Made by a program: the position numbers and the translations under genes. The notes under the pieces were generated by a model that did not search any database, had not been told where the DNA came from, and saw nothing but the letters and a program-made list of their open reading frames with translations. Positions 53,908 to 63,396 of a stretch of DNA of 64,000 nt are shown here, piece by piece (within the stretch, counting starts at the first letter, position 1; each line of letters starts with the position of its first letter). This stretch comes from Mucilaginibacter sp. (GTDB lineage: Bacteria > Bacteroidota > Bacteroidia > Sphingobacteriales > Sphingobacteriaceae): positions 124,001-188,000 of the forward strand of contig JAQBOV010000005.1 of NCBI GenBank assembly GCA_028287895.1, in the 5' to 3' direction.

Positions 53908-55344
53908 CTATGAGAAGGGGATACTGACTTTAAATCTACTGGATACACCGGGCTCCGATCGCACTTCAATTTTACCGTTCAATTGGGTTACCGCGTCTTT
54001 TACAAGGTAAAGCCCTATACCCGAACTCCTTTTGTTATCGCCAGACATGTAAAACTTATCAAAAATACGTTCCTGATCTTTTTGCCGTATACCCAAACCA
54101 TTGTCCTCCACCTCAATTATCATTTGGGTATCCGAGCGATAGCTTTTAACCTTTACCCATTGCTCCGGTTTTTTCCAATCGCTGTATTTAACAGAATTTG
54201 ACACCAGGTTATTTAATATTACCTGCAGTTTGAGAGCATCACTTTGAATTTGGGTTAATTCGAGTTCTTTATAAAACATTATTTCCTTACCGCCATTATA
54301 ATAATTATTTTGTGATATTACATCGTCAACAATGGTGATAAGGCTGCACTCAGTTTTGTTTACGCCCATGTGCTTGCTTTTAATAAATGTCAGCATCTCA
54401 TTAATAAAGCGGTCCTGTTTTTCCAGGCTTCCTTTCATCATTAAGATATACTCTTTAATCTGACCAAGGTCGGTTTCATCATCTATCAAATCGATCAAAC
54501 CGACCAACGATGCCAGGGGCGAACGCAGGTCATGCGTTACATTAAAAACAAATTTGTCAAGCCCGGCATTGATCACCTGCAGATTTTCGTTTTGTTCCAT
54601 TATTCTCTTTTTTGACTTCGCCAGGTTGCTGATCATAATGGCCGCAGAGGATAATGAACTGAATACAATAACAAGGGTGATCAATACATTTACTATAAAA
54701 ACATACCGATTAATTTTACGGCTGATGTCACCCAGCGCTGCCGAAAAGGCTTGTTCTTTTAGCGTCAGGCCTGCCGAGTTACTATTGATAGCCAGTATCA
54801 TTGCTCTTTTTTCTTCTGCTGGAATTTTCCCGGCTATTATTTTTTTATGTGCGGCGATACCCTGGCGGTCAAGGTCGCTTATCATCGCATCGCCATCCTG
54901 CCATATCGTTATTGCTTTTTCAAACATTGCCAAACGCCGAAACCGGTTAAAGAGCCATATCATATCATCAATATCCTCCGGATGATTTTTCCCCTGCAAA
55001 AAACCTTTTTTTGCCAGTTCGTAATTGCTATTGTTTAAAGATAACGCCCGCTGGGCTCTATTATCGCCTTTGGGTATGCTGATTGCCTTCTCAAAGGCAG
55101 CGTAATCAGATTCGTTTTCAAACGAGATATAATTGATCAAATGAGCTGACGCATCCTTCTGACCTTTTGAATATTCTGATTCACCATTAATATATGCGCC
55201 GGCGCCTGAAAGTATTTTGATTGAATAATAGTTAACCATGATAATAGCAGCCGATGCCATTGCCATCAGCAGTAGCAATACCAGCGCCTTTTTCTTCTTT
55301 AACAATTTTAGTGCTGTTATCGTGCGATTTAATACATTTTTCAA
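53908..55344 (-). CDS. Membrane sensor histidine kinase
   Basis: Two transmembrane helices (about 20-40 and 210-235) bracket a ~170-residue periplasmic helical sensor (7TMR-like or chemoreceptor-type). Then HisKA with NVTHDLRSPLASL (H271) and HATPase_c with NLVSNSVKYSD, VEDNGLGI and SSGIGLYLV. 478 aa. No response regulator adjoins. The downstream region and the ars operon are separated by 327 bp of AT-rich DNA. Confidence 0.9.
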   Translation of the reverse strand: MKNVLNRTITALKLLKKKKALVLLLLMAMASAAIIMVNYYSIKILSGAGAYINGESEYSKGQKDASAHLINYISFENESDYAAFEKAISIPKGDNRAQRALSLNNSNYELAKKGFLQGKNHPEDIDDMIWLFNRFRRLAMFEKAITIWQDGDAMISDLDRQGIAAHKKIIAGKIPAEEKRAMILAINSNSAGLTLKEQAFSAALGDISRKINRYVFIVNVLITLVIVFSSLSSAAIMISNLAKSKKRIMEQNENLQVINAGLDKFVFNVTHDLRSPLASLVGLIDLIDDETDLGQIKEYILMMKGSLEKQDRFINEMLTFIKSKHMGVNKTECSLITIVDDVISQNNYYNGGKEIMFYKELELTQIQSDALKLQVILNNLVSNSVKYSDWKKPEQWVKVKSYRSDTQMIIEVEDNGLGIRQKDQERIFDKFYMSGDNKRSSGIGLYLVKDAVTQLNGKIEVRSEPGVSSRFKVSIPFS

Positions 55345-55649
55345 ATCAATATATTTTAACTATTGTGCATGGTATATTTTTATTTTGTCATACTTTTTCG
55401 TTAGAAAAGATAAACAATATTACATCCTTAAGTATTTGACAATTATCTATGCCAAGTTATCAGAAGTTTCTCATTTTTAGCGATTAACGAATAATTTAGT
55501 AAGTGACAGCTATTTAAAATACGATTCAAGTTAACCGTATGCGTATACCTAAAGGGACTTATCTTTGTTGCATTTTCAGCAAATAATATTTGCTGAACAC
55601 TCAAATTGTTACAAAACAGATGCAATGTATTTTGCAATTTCAATAATCT

Positions 55650-55665
55650 ATCGTAATATTGCGAT
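55650..55665 (+). promoter_or_regulatory. ArsR operator upstream of arsR
   Basis: Inverted repeat ATCGTAATATTGCGAT, 6 bp before the arsR ATG. It overlaps TAATATTG, a near match to the -7 box, so bound ArsR would block RNA polymerase. The rest of 55345-55649 shows only AT-rich DNA. Confidence 0.65.
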
Positions 55666-55671
55666 TAAATT

Positions 55672-56001
55672 ATGGGCTTAACTAAAACTGAAATATTTAC
55701 GACGGAGCAAAATCGCCTTGCTGTTATGCTCAGAGCGCTGGCACATCCGGCACGCATAGCCATTTTGCAGCAGCTTATCAACACCAATGCCTGCGTGTGC
55801 GGCAGTTTGGTAGAAGAGCTGGGACTGGCACAAGCCACTATTTCGCAGCATTTAAAGGAGCTCAAAAATGCCGGTTTGATACAGGGCACCATTGAGGGCG
55901 TAAGCGTTTGCTACTGCATTGAAGCCAATGCCTGGAAATTATTACAAAAGGAGTTAAATGCATTTTTCGGGTCGTATACCGATCCGGCTAAGTGCTGCTA
56001 A
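55672..56001 (+). CDS. arsR: ArsR-family arsenic-responsive repressor
   Basis: Winged-helix protein of 109 aa: LAHPARIAILQQLI, the metal-box-like CVCGSLVEELGLAQATISQHLKELKNAGLI, and a C-terminal KCC. Thiols at CVC and CC are candidate As(III) sites. First gene of the ars operon. Two matching palindromes, one in its promoter and one just after its stop, mark probable autoregulated operators. Confidence 0.92.
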   Translation: MGLTKTEIFTTEQNRLAVMLRALAHPARIAILQQLINTNACVCGSLVEELGLAQATISQHLKELKNAGLIQGTIEGVSVCYCIEANAWKLLQKELNAFFGSYTDPAKCC

Positions 56002-56019
56002 AAAAATTTATATTAATCA

Positions 56020-56035
56020 ATCGCAATATTACAAT
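56020..56035 (+). promoter_or_regulatory. Second ArsR-type operator, before arsM
   Basis: ATCGCAATATTACAAT matches the upstream operator ATCGTAATATTGCGAT closely and lies in the 51-bp gap between arsR and arsM, suggesting a second regulated promoter or a roadblock that tunes downstream expression. Confidence 0.55.
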
Positions 56036-56052
56036 AAAAAAATTCACCGATC

Positions 56053-56895
56053 ATGAACACGGATAACCAAATCAAAGACCTGGTAAGGCAAAAATACAGT
56101 GAGATCGCTTTGCAGGATAAGGAAACCAACCAGTCAAGCTGTTGCGGCTCCGGATGCTGCTCAACCGAAGTTTATCATATCATGAGTGATGATTACAGTA
56201 CCCTTAGCGGTTACAATGCGGATGCCGACCTGGGTTTGGGCTGCGGCTTGCCGACACAATTCGCAAAGATCAAAAAAGGCGATGTGGTGATTGATCTTGG
56301 CTCGGGAGCAGGCAACGACTGCTTTGTAGCTCGTGCCGAAACAGGCCAGACCGGCAAAGTAATAGGAATAGATTTTACCGAAGCGATGATAAGCAAAGCA
56401 CGGCAGAATGCTGAAACGCTGGGTTTTCATAATGTGGAGTTCAGGCAGGGGGATATCGAAAACATGCCCCTTACTGCGGGTGTAGCCGACGTGGTGATCA
56501 GCAATTGTGTTTTAAACCTGGTGCCAAATAAGGATGGGGTGTTTAAACAGATATACCGTGTATTAAAACCCAAAGGACATTTCAGCATATCTGATGTGGT
56601 ATTGGTGGGCGATTTGCCGCCGAAACTAAAAAGCGACGCAGAAATGTATGCCGGATGCGTATCAGGAGCTATTCAGAAAGAGGTGTATATGGAACTGATA
56701 AAGGTTAACGGATTTGAAAAGATCATCATCCAAAAAGAAAAACCAATTCACATCCCGGATGATATCCTCTTAAAATATTTAAACGATACAGAATTATCCG
56801 AATTTAAAAATGGGAAAACCGGAATATTCAGTATTACGGTTTATGCTGAGAAACCTGAAGCAAAGGCCTGCTGCGGACCTGATTGCTGCTCCTGA
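56053..56895 (+). CDS. arsM: Arsenite S-adenosylmethionine methyltransferase
   Basis: The N terminus carries SCCGSGCC (cysteines near 30-36). The SAM domain follows (VVIDLGSGAGNDCFVA, GIDFTEAMISKA) with VSGAIQKEVYMEL, and the C terminus ends CCGPDCC. These cysteines bind As(III). ArsM methylates arsenite to mono-, di- and trimethylarsenicals, which are exported or volatilised. 280 aa is typical. It sits in order arsR-arsM-arsN2-arsC-acr3. Confidence 0.93.
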   Translation: MNTDNQIKDLVRQKYSEIALQDKETNQSSCCGSGCCSTEVYHIMSDDYSTLSGYNADADLGLGCGLPTQFAKIKKGDVVIDLGSGAGNDCFVARAETGQTGKVIGIDFTEAMISKARQNAETLGFHNVEFRQGDIENMPLTAGVADVVISNCVLNLVPNKDGVFKQIYRVLKPKGHFSISDVVLVGDLPPKLKSDAEMYAGCVSGAIQKEVYMELIKVNGFEKIIIQKEKPIHIPDDILLKYLNDTELSEFKNGKTGIFSITVYAEKPEAKACCGPDCCS

Positions 56896-56904
56896 TTAAA
56901 AGAT

Positions 56905-57336
56905 ATGGAAATTAACGAAGCTGTAAATTACAGGGAAAGTATACTAGAACTGCTTAGAGCCGAAAGGCTGCCGGTGGATGATCTGCCGGCTACTTTAGAG
57001 AATTTCCTTGTTGCCCTACAAAACGATCAAGTTATTGGTGTAGCCGGCCTGGAAATTTATGGTGACTATAGTTTATTACGCTCATTAGCGGTAAAACCAA
57101 ATTTAAGGAGCCATGGCATAGCAGGTAAATTACTTCAACAAATCGAAACACTTGCTCATTCAAAAGGATTAAAGGCGATCTACCTGTTAACTGAAACAGC
57201 GTCTGATTATTTTTACCGTAAGAATTATATAAGGATAACCCGAAACGAAGTTCCTGCCGGGGTGCAGCGATCCTCAGAGTTCAGCCATGTGTGCCCCCAA
57301 TCAGCCATAGTGATGATGAAAACTTTAAGAAAATAA
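56905..57336 (+). CDS. arsN2: GNAT acetyltransferase, ArsN2-type
   Basis: 143 aa GNAT fold: LLRAERLPVDDLPATLENFLVA at the start, GVAGLEIYGDYSLLRSLAV, the acetyl-CoA loop RSHGIAGKLL and YLLTETASDYFYRKNY. The end FSHVCPQSAIVMMK is typical of the ArsN2-like group found only in ars operons. Expected to acetylate organoarsenicals or other amines; substrate not proven. It starts 9 bp after arsM. Confidence 0.85.
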   Translation: MEINEAVNYRESILELLRAERLPVDDLPATLENFLVALQNDQVIGVAGLEIYGDYSLLRSLAVKPNLRSHGIAGKLLQQIETLAHSKGLKAIYLLTETASDYFYRKNYIRITRNEVPAGVQRSSEFSHVCPQSAIVMMKTLRK

Positions 57337-57339
57337 AAA

Positions 57340-57756
57340 TTGAAAAACGTACTAGTACTATGCACAGGCAACAGTTGCCGCAGCCAGATAGCCGAGGGCT
57401 ATTTAAGACATTTTGCAGGCGACAAGGCCACAGTTTACAGCGCTGGGATAGAAACTCACGGCCTGAACCCAAAAGCTATACAGGTAATGGCCGAGGATCA
57501 TATCGATATATCCAAACACACCTCTAATAATGTAGACGAGTACCTGGATGTCCCTTTTGATTATGTAATCACTGTTTGCGATAATGCCAAAGAGAATTGC
57601 CCGTACTTTCCGACAAAAGCTGTGCGCTTTCACTATGACTTTCCCGACCCGGCAAAAGCTACCGGCAGCGCGGATGAAGTGATGAACGAATTCAGAAGGG
57701 TGCGTGATATGATAAAAGTATACAGCAGGGATTTGGTGAAAGAGCATTTAAATTAA
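57340..57756 (+). CDS. arsC: Arsenate reductase, low-MW phosphatase type
   Basis: 138 aa. P-loop CTGNSCRS (C8 nucleophile, CX5R) at the N terminus and catalytic aspartate in FPDPAKA, with further cysteine C67-78 region (VCDNAKENCPYF) that serves the disulfide cascade in thioredoxin-linked ArsC. It reduces arsenate to arsenite for efflux. Translation starts at TTG (57340), 3 bp after arsN2, with no ATG nearby, so it relies on coupling to the upstream gene. Confidence 0.9.
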   Translation: MKNVLVLCTGNSCRSQIAEGYLRHFAGDKATVYSAGIETHGLNPKAIQVMAEDHIDISKHTSNNVDEYLDVPFDYVITVCDNAKENCPYFPTKAVRFHYDFPDPAKATGSADEVMNEFRRVRDMIKVYSRDLVKEHLN

Positions 57757-57796
57757 ATAAACTTAGAACGATCAATAACCATTTCAGCCTGACGTT

Positions 57797-57892
57797 ATGA
57801 CACAAGGCGATGCTTTATTGCTGGGTATTCACCATTCGGCCCGAAGCCAAATGGCCGAAGCCGATAAAGCGAATCATTTTGTCATTTATTGA
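57797..57892 (+). pseudogene. Remnant of a second low-MW phosphatase arsC
   Basis: A 31-codon frame reads MTQGDALLLGIHHSARSQMA and continues with EADKANHFV before a stop at 57890. The block ..IHHSARSQMAEA is the P-loop of ArsC-type phosphatases (usual C-I/V-H-N-S-A-R-S-Q-M-A-E) but the nucleophile cysteine is glycine and the rest of the gene is gone. It sits between arsC and acr3. Confidence 0.6.
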
Positions 57893-57982
57893 ACAGGCGA
57901 AAAACGCGATTTCTGGCTTAGCTAAATCCTGATCGCCCACTTATTATTAAAATTAATAAAACATAAAACTTACAAATAGCAT

Positions 57983-59065
57983 ATGAGCGCTAACGATTGT
58001 GCCCCGGCGGCGGAAAGAAAAAAACTGAGTTTTCTTGACCGGTATTTAACCTTGTGGATATTTTTAGCAATGGCCATCGGCGTAGGTGTTGGATATTTTA
58101 TCCCGGCATCGGCAACCTTCATCAATTCGTTTTCGAGCGGCACTACCAATATTCCATTAGCTACCGGCTTGATATTAATGATGTACCCACCGTTAGCAAA
58201 AGTGAAATATGAAAACATGGGTAAAGTATTTAAGGATACTAAAGTATTAAGCGCCTCTTTGGTACTTAACTGGATTGTTGGTCCGATATTGATGTTTGTT
58301 TTGGCTATTACGTTTTTACGTGATCATCCTGCGTACATGATTGGTGTAATCCTGATCGGCCTTGCCCGTTGTATAGCAATGGTGGTTGTATGGAATGAAC
58401 TCGCCGGAGGCAGCCGGGAGTATGCAGCGGGATTAATAGCTTTAAACAGCATATTTCAGGTACTGCTTTACAGTGTTTATGCGTATATATTTATCACGGT
58501 TTTACCACCCTTGTTCGGCTTAAAAGGCTTGGCAGTAAATATTACTATTATTGAAATAGCCAAAAGCGTTGGCCTCTATTTAGGTATTCCTTTTGCCGGC
58601 GGTATTCTCAGCCGTTATACGCTTATTAAAATTAAAGGCGAAGAATGGTTCCAAAAAAAATATGTGCCGATTATTTCGCCTGTTACACTGATTGCCCTGC
58701 TGTTTACCATTGTTGTAATGTTCAGCCTGAAAGGAAATCTGATTGTTCAGATACCTATGGACGTTGTGCGTATCGCTGTACCGTTAGTGGTTTATTTTAC
58801 CATTATGTTCCTGTTGAGCTTTTTTATCGGCAAATCATTTGGCGCCGATTACTCAAAGAGTACCTCTATTGCTTTTACTGCTACAGGCAACAACTTTGAA
58901 CTGGCCATCGCTGTTGCTATAGGAGTATTCGGCATAAATTCAGGAGAAGCGTTTGCCGGTGTGATTGGGCCGCTTGTGGAAGTGCCTGCTTTGATCGCTT
59001 TAGTTAATTTAGCTTTTTGGCTGCGTAAAAAATATTATACCAACAAAACCACAACGATTGTATAA
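57983..59065 (+). CDS. acr3: ACR3-family arsenite efflux transporter
   Basis: 360 aa with ten hydrophobic helices and the family signatures [20 protein letters not shown] (essential cysteine and helix break) and [20 protein letters not shown] in the helix 9 region. Acr3 exports arsenite by H+ antiport. Last gene of the ars operon, 226 bp after arsC, with the arsC remnant in the gap. Confidence 0.93.
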   Translation: MSANDCAPAAERKKLSFLDRYLTLWIFLAMAIGVGVGYFIPASATFINSFSSGTTNIPLATGLILMMYPPLAKVKYENMGKVFKDTKVLSASLVLNWIVGPILMFVLAITFLRDHPAYMIGVILIGLARCIAMVVVWNELAGGSREYAAGLIALNSIFQVLLYSVYAYIFITVLPPLFGLKGLAVNITIIEIAKSVGLYLGIPFAGGILSRYTLIKIKGEEWFQKKYVPIISPVTLIALLFTIVVMFSLKGNLIVQIPMDVVRIAVPLVVYFTIMFLLSFFIGKSFGADYSKSTSIAFTATGNNFELAIAVAIGVFGINSGEAFAGVIGPLVEVPALIALVNLAFWLRKKYYTNKTTTIV

Positions 59066-59219
59066 AATTATCCTTTGCTTGTAAATCATCACCCTGCTGC
59101 ATTAGATACGATGGTTGGCGGGCTCATTCCAAATCCCATATTGAAGTTTTATATATTTACTTGCAGGAACTACAAAAATAATTTCGCGATGAGATTTGGC
59201 TACCAAAGATAGGATACGT

Positions 59220-60317
59220 TTAAAAGACAGTCGGTCGAAGCATTTGGTAATACCCAACAGCTCTTCTCTGATGGTAGCCATGATATATCACAGTTGGGTA
59301 GCTTTTGTAAGCCGCTTTGTTATTCATTGTTCTAAAAAAATCCTCCAGTTGCTCAATATGGTTCTCCGTAAGCAATTCACCTTTACCGCTGCGATGGCCA
59401 AACGCCCTGGGCTCAAGCACTTGTACAAAATGAACACCCAACTCCTTTGCGAACTTCATGTAGGGTAATAAATGCCTTCCATCAATAAATTCCATTGTGG
59501 TACAAACACTTAATGCCGTTACCAGGCCTGAGTTAAGCGAGGCTTTTACACCTTCAACCGCCTTATCAAATATTTCTGGGTGTTTACGGAACTTGTTATG
59601 CAGCTGAGGCACATAATGGTCAATGCTTACAATTATTCCTTTACAACCGGCATTCTTTAACAACCGGGCATTGATCGGGGTTAAATTAAATCCTGATGTT
59701 GCCACGTAGCATTCACATTGATCTTTTGCAAAGCTGATCACATCAACCAGGTCTTTAATACGCAACAGCGGCTCCCCTCCGCTAAACTGAATTTGATTTA
59801 CCCCCAGATTTTGGTATAGGGTCACCATTTTTATCAGTTCATCTTTGGTAAATGTTCCTTTTTGATCCGGGTTATCCCATTCAAAACGATGTTCGCATCG
59901 TAAAGGGCATTTGCCTGTAATGTCGAAAAACATAAATTTCAGCTTATTTTCTGTCTGCATTGGTGATCCGCAACGCAATAGTTCATCTTTTATAACATTG
60001 TCATAGGCGACTGAAGGCCAACCGGGCGTATAAAGGTTGAAATAATATTTACCATCCACTTTATACATTTTTTTCAAATTTCCGCTCCATGCTGCCCTTC
60101 GTAAGTTCAAAAGGGCAATAAGCGCTTTTCTTATTCTTTTAAAAGACCGCAATGTGATGCAGGCCATAAAAAGGATGCGCAGCTTTACAGCTACCAGGAT
60201 TATATGGCGTTCTAAATCGCTTAATCTTTTTTGTTGATACGGTTCATGAGCGGACAGATGATCAGCCTCTGTTTCATCTTCTTTATATTCCGAATTAAAT
60301 ACAGTCGGGGTCTCCAT
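59220..60317 (-). CDS. Radical SAM protein lacking one cluster cysteine
   Basis: 365 aa with helical N terminus and a radical SAM barrel: the motif is CPLRCEHR (C137, C141, R144) where family members have CxxxCxxC, i.e. TGT to CGT at the third ligand. QFSGGEPLLR is the GGE motif, and VSIDHYVPQLHNKFR, LSVCTTMEF and VLEPRAFGHRSG follow. The protein stops soon after YHGYHQRRAVG, where SPASM-type relatives continue with Cys-rich auxiliary-cluster sequence. A dead or altered enzyme, or a sequencing error. Its reading frame is otherwise intact. Confidence 0.7.
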   Translation of the reverse strand: METPTVFNSEYKEDETEADHLSAHEPYQQKRLSDLERHIILVAVKLRILFMACITLRSFKRIRKALIALLNLRRAAWSGNLKKMYKVDGKYYFNLYTPGWPSVAYDNVIKDELLRCGSPMQTENKLKFMFFDITGKCPLRCEHRFEWDNPDQKGTFTKDELIKMVTLYQNLGVNQIQFSGGEPLLRIKDLVDVISFAKDQCECYVATSGFNLTPINARLLKNAGCKGIIVSIDHYVPQLHNKFRKHPEIFDKAVEGVKASLNSGLVTALSVCTTMEFIDGRHLLPYMKFAKELGVHFVQVLEPRAFGHRSGKGELLTENHIEQLEDFFRTMNNKAAYKSYPTVIYHGYHQRRAVGYYQMLRPTVF

Positions 60318-60443
60318 GTCTTCTCTGAGTTGATAAATAGTTATTTATTTAAAATGCCGCCGTAAACAGATTTAAATGGCAACCCCGCTTGATAAAAGGT
60401 TACTTTGCTACGGATAAAGAGTAAATCGCATTTGAGCCGGATA

Positions 60444-60479
60444 AACGCTGTCCGGAATTTTTAAGCTCCGGATAGCGTT
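60444..60479. terminator. Long inverted repeat after the OMP gene
   Basis: AACGCT-TCCGGA paired with TCCGGA-AGCGTT (12 bp with single-base bulges) around AATTTTTAAGC. It lies just past the outer-membrane barrel stop on the minus strand. The T tract is short, so it may terminate weakly or protect mRNA ends. Confidence 0.55.
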
Positions 60480-60495
60480 GTCATTGATTTTGATA

Positions 60496-61026
60496 TTAAA
60501 ACCTGTAGGCCAAACGTAAATTTATCTGGCCTACAGTGCTCCCGTTTGTCCAGCCTTCATAACGAACGCCTGCCTCAAAGCCACCGTTGAAACTGTAGCC
60601 TATGCCTGGTGACCACACAAACGCATGGCCGCCGCCGCTTTCGGTGGAGAATACAATACCTAATTGGCCTTCAATAAAAAAGTTCCCTTCAGAATAGTAT
60701 TTAGCACCGGCTTTGACCGGAATAAAGCCGGAAGTGGAGGGTATGCCAATTCCTTTAAGCACACTTTTCAATAAAAAGGCGTTATAACCGGCAGAAAGTG
60801 TAAAATAAGAGCGGCCCGATGTAGGCAATTCATACTTAACTGAACCACCTATTACAGCGCTGTAAACCTTGCTTATCTCACCAACGGGTAAACCGCCTTC
60901 TGCGCCAATGCTAAATTTTCCGCCGCCGCTTGTTGGTGATGATGAGGCAGTGGTGGCAGTTGTTTGGGCAAAACCGCTGAATGCTATTCCGCCCGCTAAT
61001 GCAAAGGTTAATAATAATTCTTTCAT
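60496..61026 (-). CDS. Outer-membrane beta-barrel family protein
   Basis: Signal peptide MKELLLTFALAGGIAFSGFA, a short Thr/Ser-rich linker, then eight alternating amphipathic strands ending in INLRLAYRF (C-terminal Phe typical of Bam-inserted barrels). 176 aa fits the eight-stranded OmpA/OmpW-like outer-membrane family. Substrate or role unknown. It lies divergent from the HTH regulator; the 290-bp gap between them shows no clear promoter box. Confidence 0.85.
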   Translation of the reverse strand: MKELLLTFALAGGIAFSGFAQTTATTASSSPTSGGGKFSIGAEGGLPVGEISKVYSAVIGGSVKYELPTSGRSYFTLSAGYNAFLLKSVLKGIGIPSTSGFIPVKAGAKYYSEGNFFIEGQLGIVFSTESGGGHAFVWSPGIGYSFNGGFEAGVRYEGWTNGSTVGQINLRLAYRF

Positions 61027-61316
61027 GATAATAAGTTTTAATGTTGACGTAATAATAATTTAATAATGATTTATTTTTAAATATCCCGGTAATATTTATT
61101 AAGTAAAGCTAGCCGGGTTTACAACACTATAAAAACTGGAAAATCAGCCGATTACGAAAGATTAAGTAAATAACCGTATTACTTTTCAGATATTGTTATA
61201 TCCAAGTAATTATTACTATATTTAATTATTGTTAATTCACTGATTAGTATTTTTTGCAAATAATAACCAGGCGATTAATAAATAACCCCTAAAATTTAAA
61301 CCAAAAATCCGGGCTT

Positions 61317-62315
61317 ATGGACCATAACCAAACCCAGGCTTTGTTTTTTAATCATATCAGGTCAAGACTCCCGGCTCATCTTTCATTTGTGGATGAGGTG
61401 GCTGAACTGCTCAGCATCAGCAATGACAGCGCCTACCGGCGCATACGGGGCGAAAAGTCATTAGGACTTGACGAGGCACAAGTGCTTTGTAATAAATACC
61501 ATGTTTCGCTTGATCAGTTGCTTCATATAAAAAGCAATACAGTCATTTTTTCGTATGATAAAGTCGATCATCTTTCTTTCGATTTTAATAAATTCCTGCA
61601 TTTTGTGGCACAAAGCCTGGGTTTATTCAATACGCTGCAAAGCCCGAAGATGTATTTTTATAGTAAAGACATACCGCTTTACCATTTCATGCCATTCCCC
61701 GAATTAAGGGCCTTTAAGTTCTTTTTCTGGAAACGTACGGTAATAGGTTATCCTGAACTCGCAAGGCAGCAGTTTACAGGAGCGGACGATGACCCGGAGT
61801 GTAATGAACTGTCAAAAAAAATCGATGAATTATATGCACAAATACCTTCTATTGATATTTGGAATGAAGAGAGCGTAAATGTCACCATCAGCCAAATTGA
61901 GCTTTACCGGCAATCAAATATTTTTGTTAACAAAGCGCTTTTGCTGAAAGTATATTTGCAACTGGAACAATTGGTCGACTATCTTGAACTTCTGGCTGAA
62001 ACCGGGAAGAAAATATTATATAACCAGCCCCATGCGCACAGTAATGCCACTTATGACGCATACATCAACGAGGCCCTTATCGGAGATAATGCTATTTATG
62101 TGCAGAGCAACAACAGGCAGATCACTTTTATCAATCATAACGGGCTGAATTTTATGTCAACCGAAGACAAAGATTTCTGTGACTATACTTATAAACACAT
62201 GCAAAACCTTATCCGGAAATCAACACACATCAGTGTGGTAGGCGAAAAAGAAAGAAGTATGTTTTTTAATACCCTTAGGTGGAAAATTCAGGAACGAAAG
62301 AAGAATATCAATTGA
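61317..62315 (+). CDS. HTH transcriptional regulator with helical C-terminal domain
   Basis: N-terminal helix-turn-helix (LSFVDEVAELLSISNDSAYRRIRGEKSLGLDEAQ, ~20-60), then a ~270-residue mainly helical region with no recognised domain (contains MYFYSKDIPLYHFMPFPELRAFKFFFWKR). This architecture is common and unnamed in Bacteroidota. It may control the divergent outer-membrane gene (inference). Confidence 0.75.
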   Translation: MDHNQTQALFFNHIRSRLPAHLSFVDEVAELLSISNDSAYRRIRGEKSLGLDEAQVLCNKYHVSLDQLLHIKSNTVIFSYDKVDHLSFDFNKFLHFVAQSLGLFNTLQSPKMYFYSKDIPLYHFMPFPELRAFKFFFWKRTVIGYPELARQQFTGADDDPECNELSKKIDELYAQIPSIDIWNEESVNVTISQIELYRQSNIFVNKALLLKVYLQLEQLVDYLELLAETGKKILYNQPHAHSNATYDAYINEALIGDNAIYVQSNNRQITFINHNGLNFMSTEDKDFCDYTYKHMQNLIRKSTHISVVGEKERSMFFNTLRWKIQERKKNIN

Positions 62316-62322
62316 CTGGATA

Positions 62323-63249
62323 TCATTTTTTTTTATTTTTATATGCTTCAATGCTTTTAACAGCAGCACATCTGCCTGATTCAACCATTTCTTCAGCTTT
62401 GTAAAAATCATAACCCGAACAAGACTGCCGGGATACATTGATCAGCATATCCGGTTTGTACTTTTCCAGCAACATTTGCGTGTTGTAATAGGTCATTAAA
62501 CTAAGCGTTTTATTAAGCACGTTAAAATAACCAAGCTTTTCCTCGGTATTATTCATAGGAAGGATATTATGTAACTGACTGAAAAAGGCCTTAATCTTTT
62601 TTTGATATATTGATTGTTTGACTTCCGCTCCATTTTTTGCGTTAACCGGTTTCTCCAAAGGGATGTCAGCGTTTACATTTACTACAACTAACATATCACC
62701 AGGTATTCTTTTGACATGATTAACCGGTACATTATTTATAACACCACCATCTACCAGTAACCCGGTCTCCGTTTTTACAGGCGTAAAGATCGTCGGAATG
62801 GCAACCGACGCCCTTACGGCATTAAATGCGCTTCCGCTTGTAAAAACCACCTCCTTTTTATTGATGATATCGGCAGCTACCGCTGCAAAAGGTATGCGCA
62901 GATCTTCAATATTTGCGTCTCCGATGAACTGCTTTGTTATGCTGAACAATTTGTCGCCCTTAACCAATCCTTGTGAACTGAAACTAAAATCAACCAAGCT
63001 AAACACTTTTAATTTATCAAGGGTACAGAGCCATTTTTTATATTCTTCCATCTTTCCCAATGCATAAACGCCCCCTATAACTGCCCCCATTGAAGTTCCC
63101 GAAATAGAAGATATTTCAAACCCCTGTTTTTCTAACTCCTCAATAGCTCCAATATGGGCAATTCCCCTGGCGCCGCCCCCCGACAATACCAGGGCCACTT
63201 TTTGTTTCTTGTTACTGGGTTTTCTTTCCCGCCATGCCAGTAGCTTCAT
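62323..63249 (-). CDS. Patatin-like phospholipase
   Basis: 308 aa. Oxyanion loop GGGARGI (24-30), nucleophile elbow SGTSMG (S53) and catalytic aspartate in LLVDGGVINN complete the Ser-Asp dyad of patatins. Upstream blocks LCTLDKLKVFSLVDFSFSSQGL and PGDMLVVVNVNADIP match bacterial RssA-like members. No signal peptide; cytoplasmic or membrane-associated lipid acyl hydrolase. Converges on the regulator gene with a 7-bp gap. Confidence 0.9.
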   Translation of the reverse strand: MKLLAWRERKPSNKKQKVALVLSGGGARGIAHIGAIEELEKQGFEISSISGTSMGAVIGGVYALGKMEEYKKWLCTLDKLKVFSLVDFSFSSQGLVKGDKLFSITKQFIGDANIEDLRIPFAAVAADIINKKEVVFTSGSAFNAVRASVAIPTIFTPVKTETGLLVDGGVINNVPVNHVKRIPGDMLVVVNVNADIPLEKPVNAKNGAEVKQSIYQKKIKAFFSQLHNILPMNNTEEKLGYFNVLNKTLSLMTYYNTQMLLEKYKPDMLINVSRQSCSGYDFYKAEEMVESGRCAAVKSIEAYKNKKK

Positions 63250-63396
63250 ATTTTCGTTTCCTAAATGTACTAAAGTTAATAACTCACCGCTATGTTAAAT
63301 GTTATACTCCGCTTATACGTATTCCATCCGGATAATGTAATTAAACTAACCAAATAAATTTAATCTGACTAAATTGCATCGGTCTAATTATTAAGG

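Noticed and set aside
57970-58218. 82-aa minus-strand ORF at the acr3 start
   Set aside because: Shadow of acr3; the plus-strand frame has family signatures.
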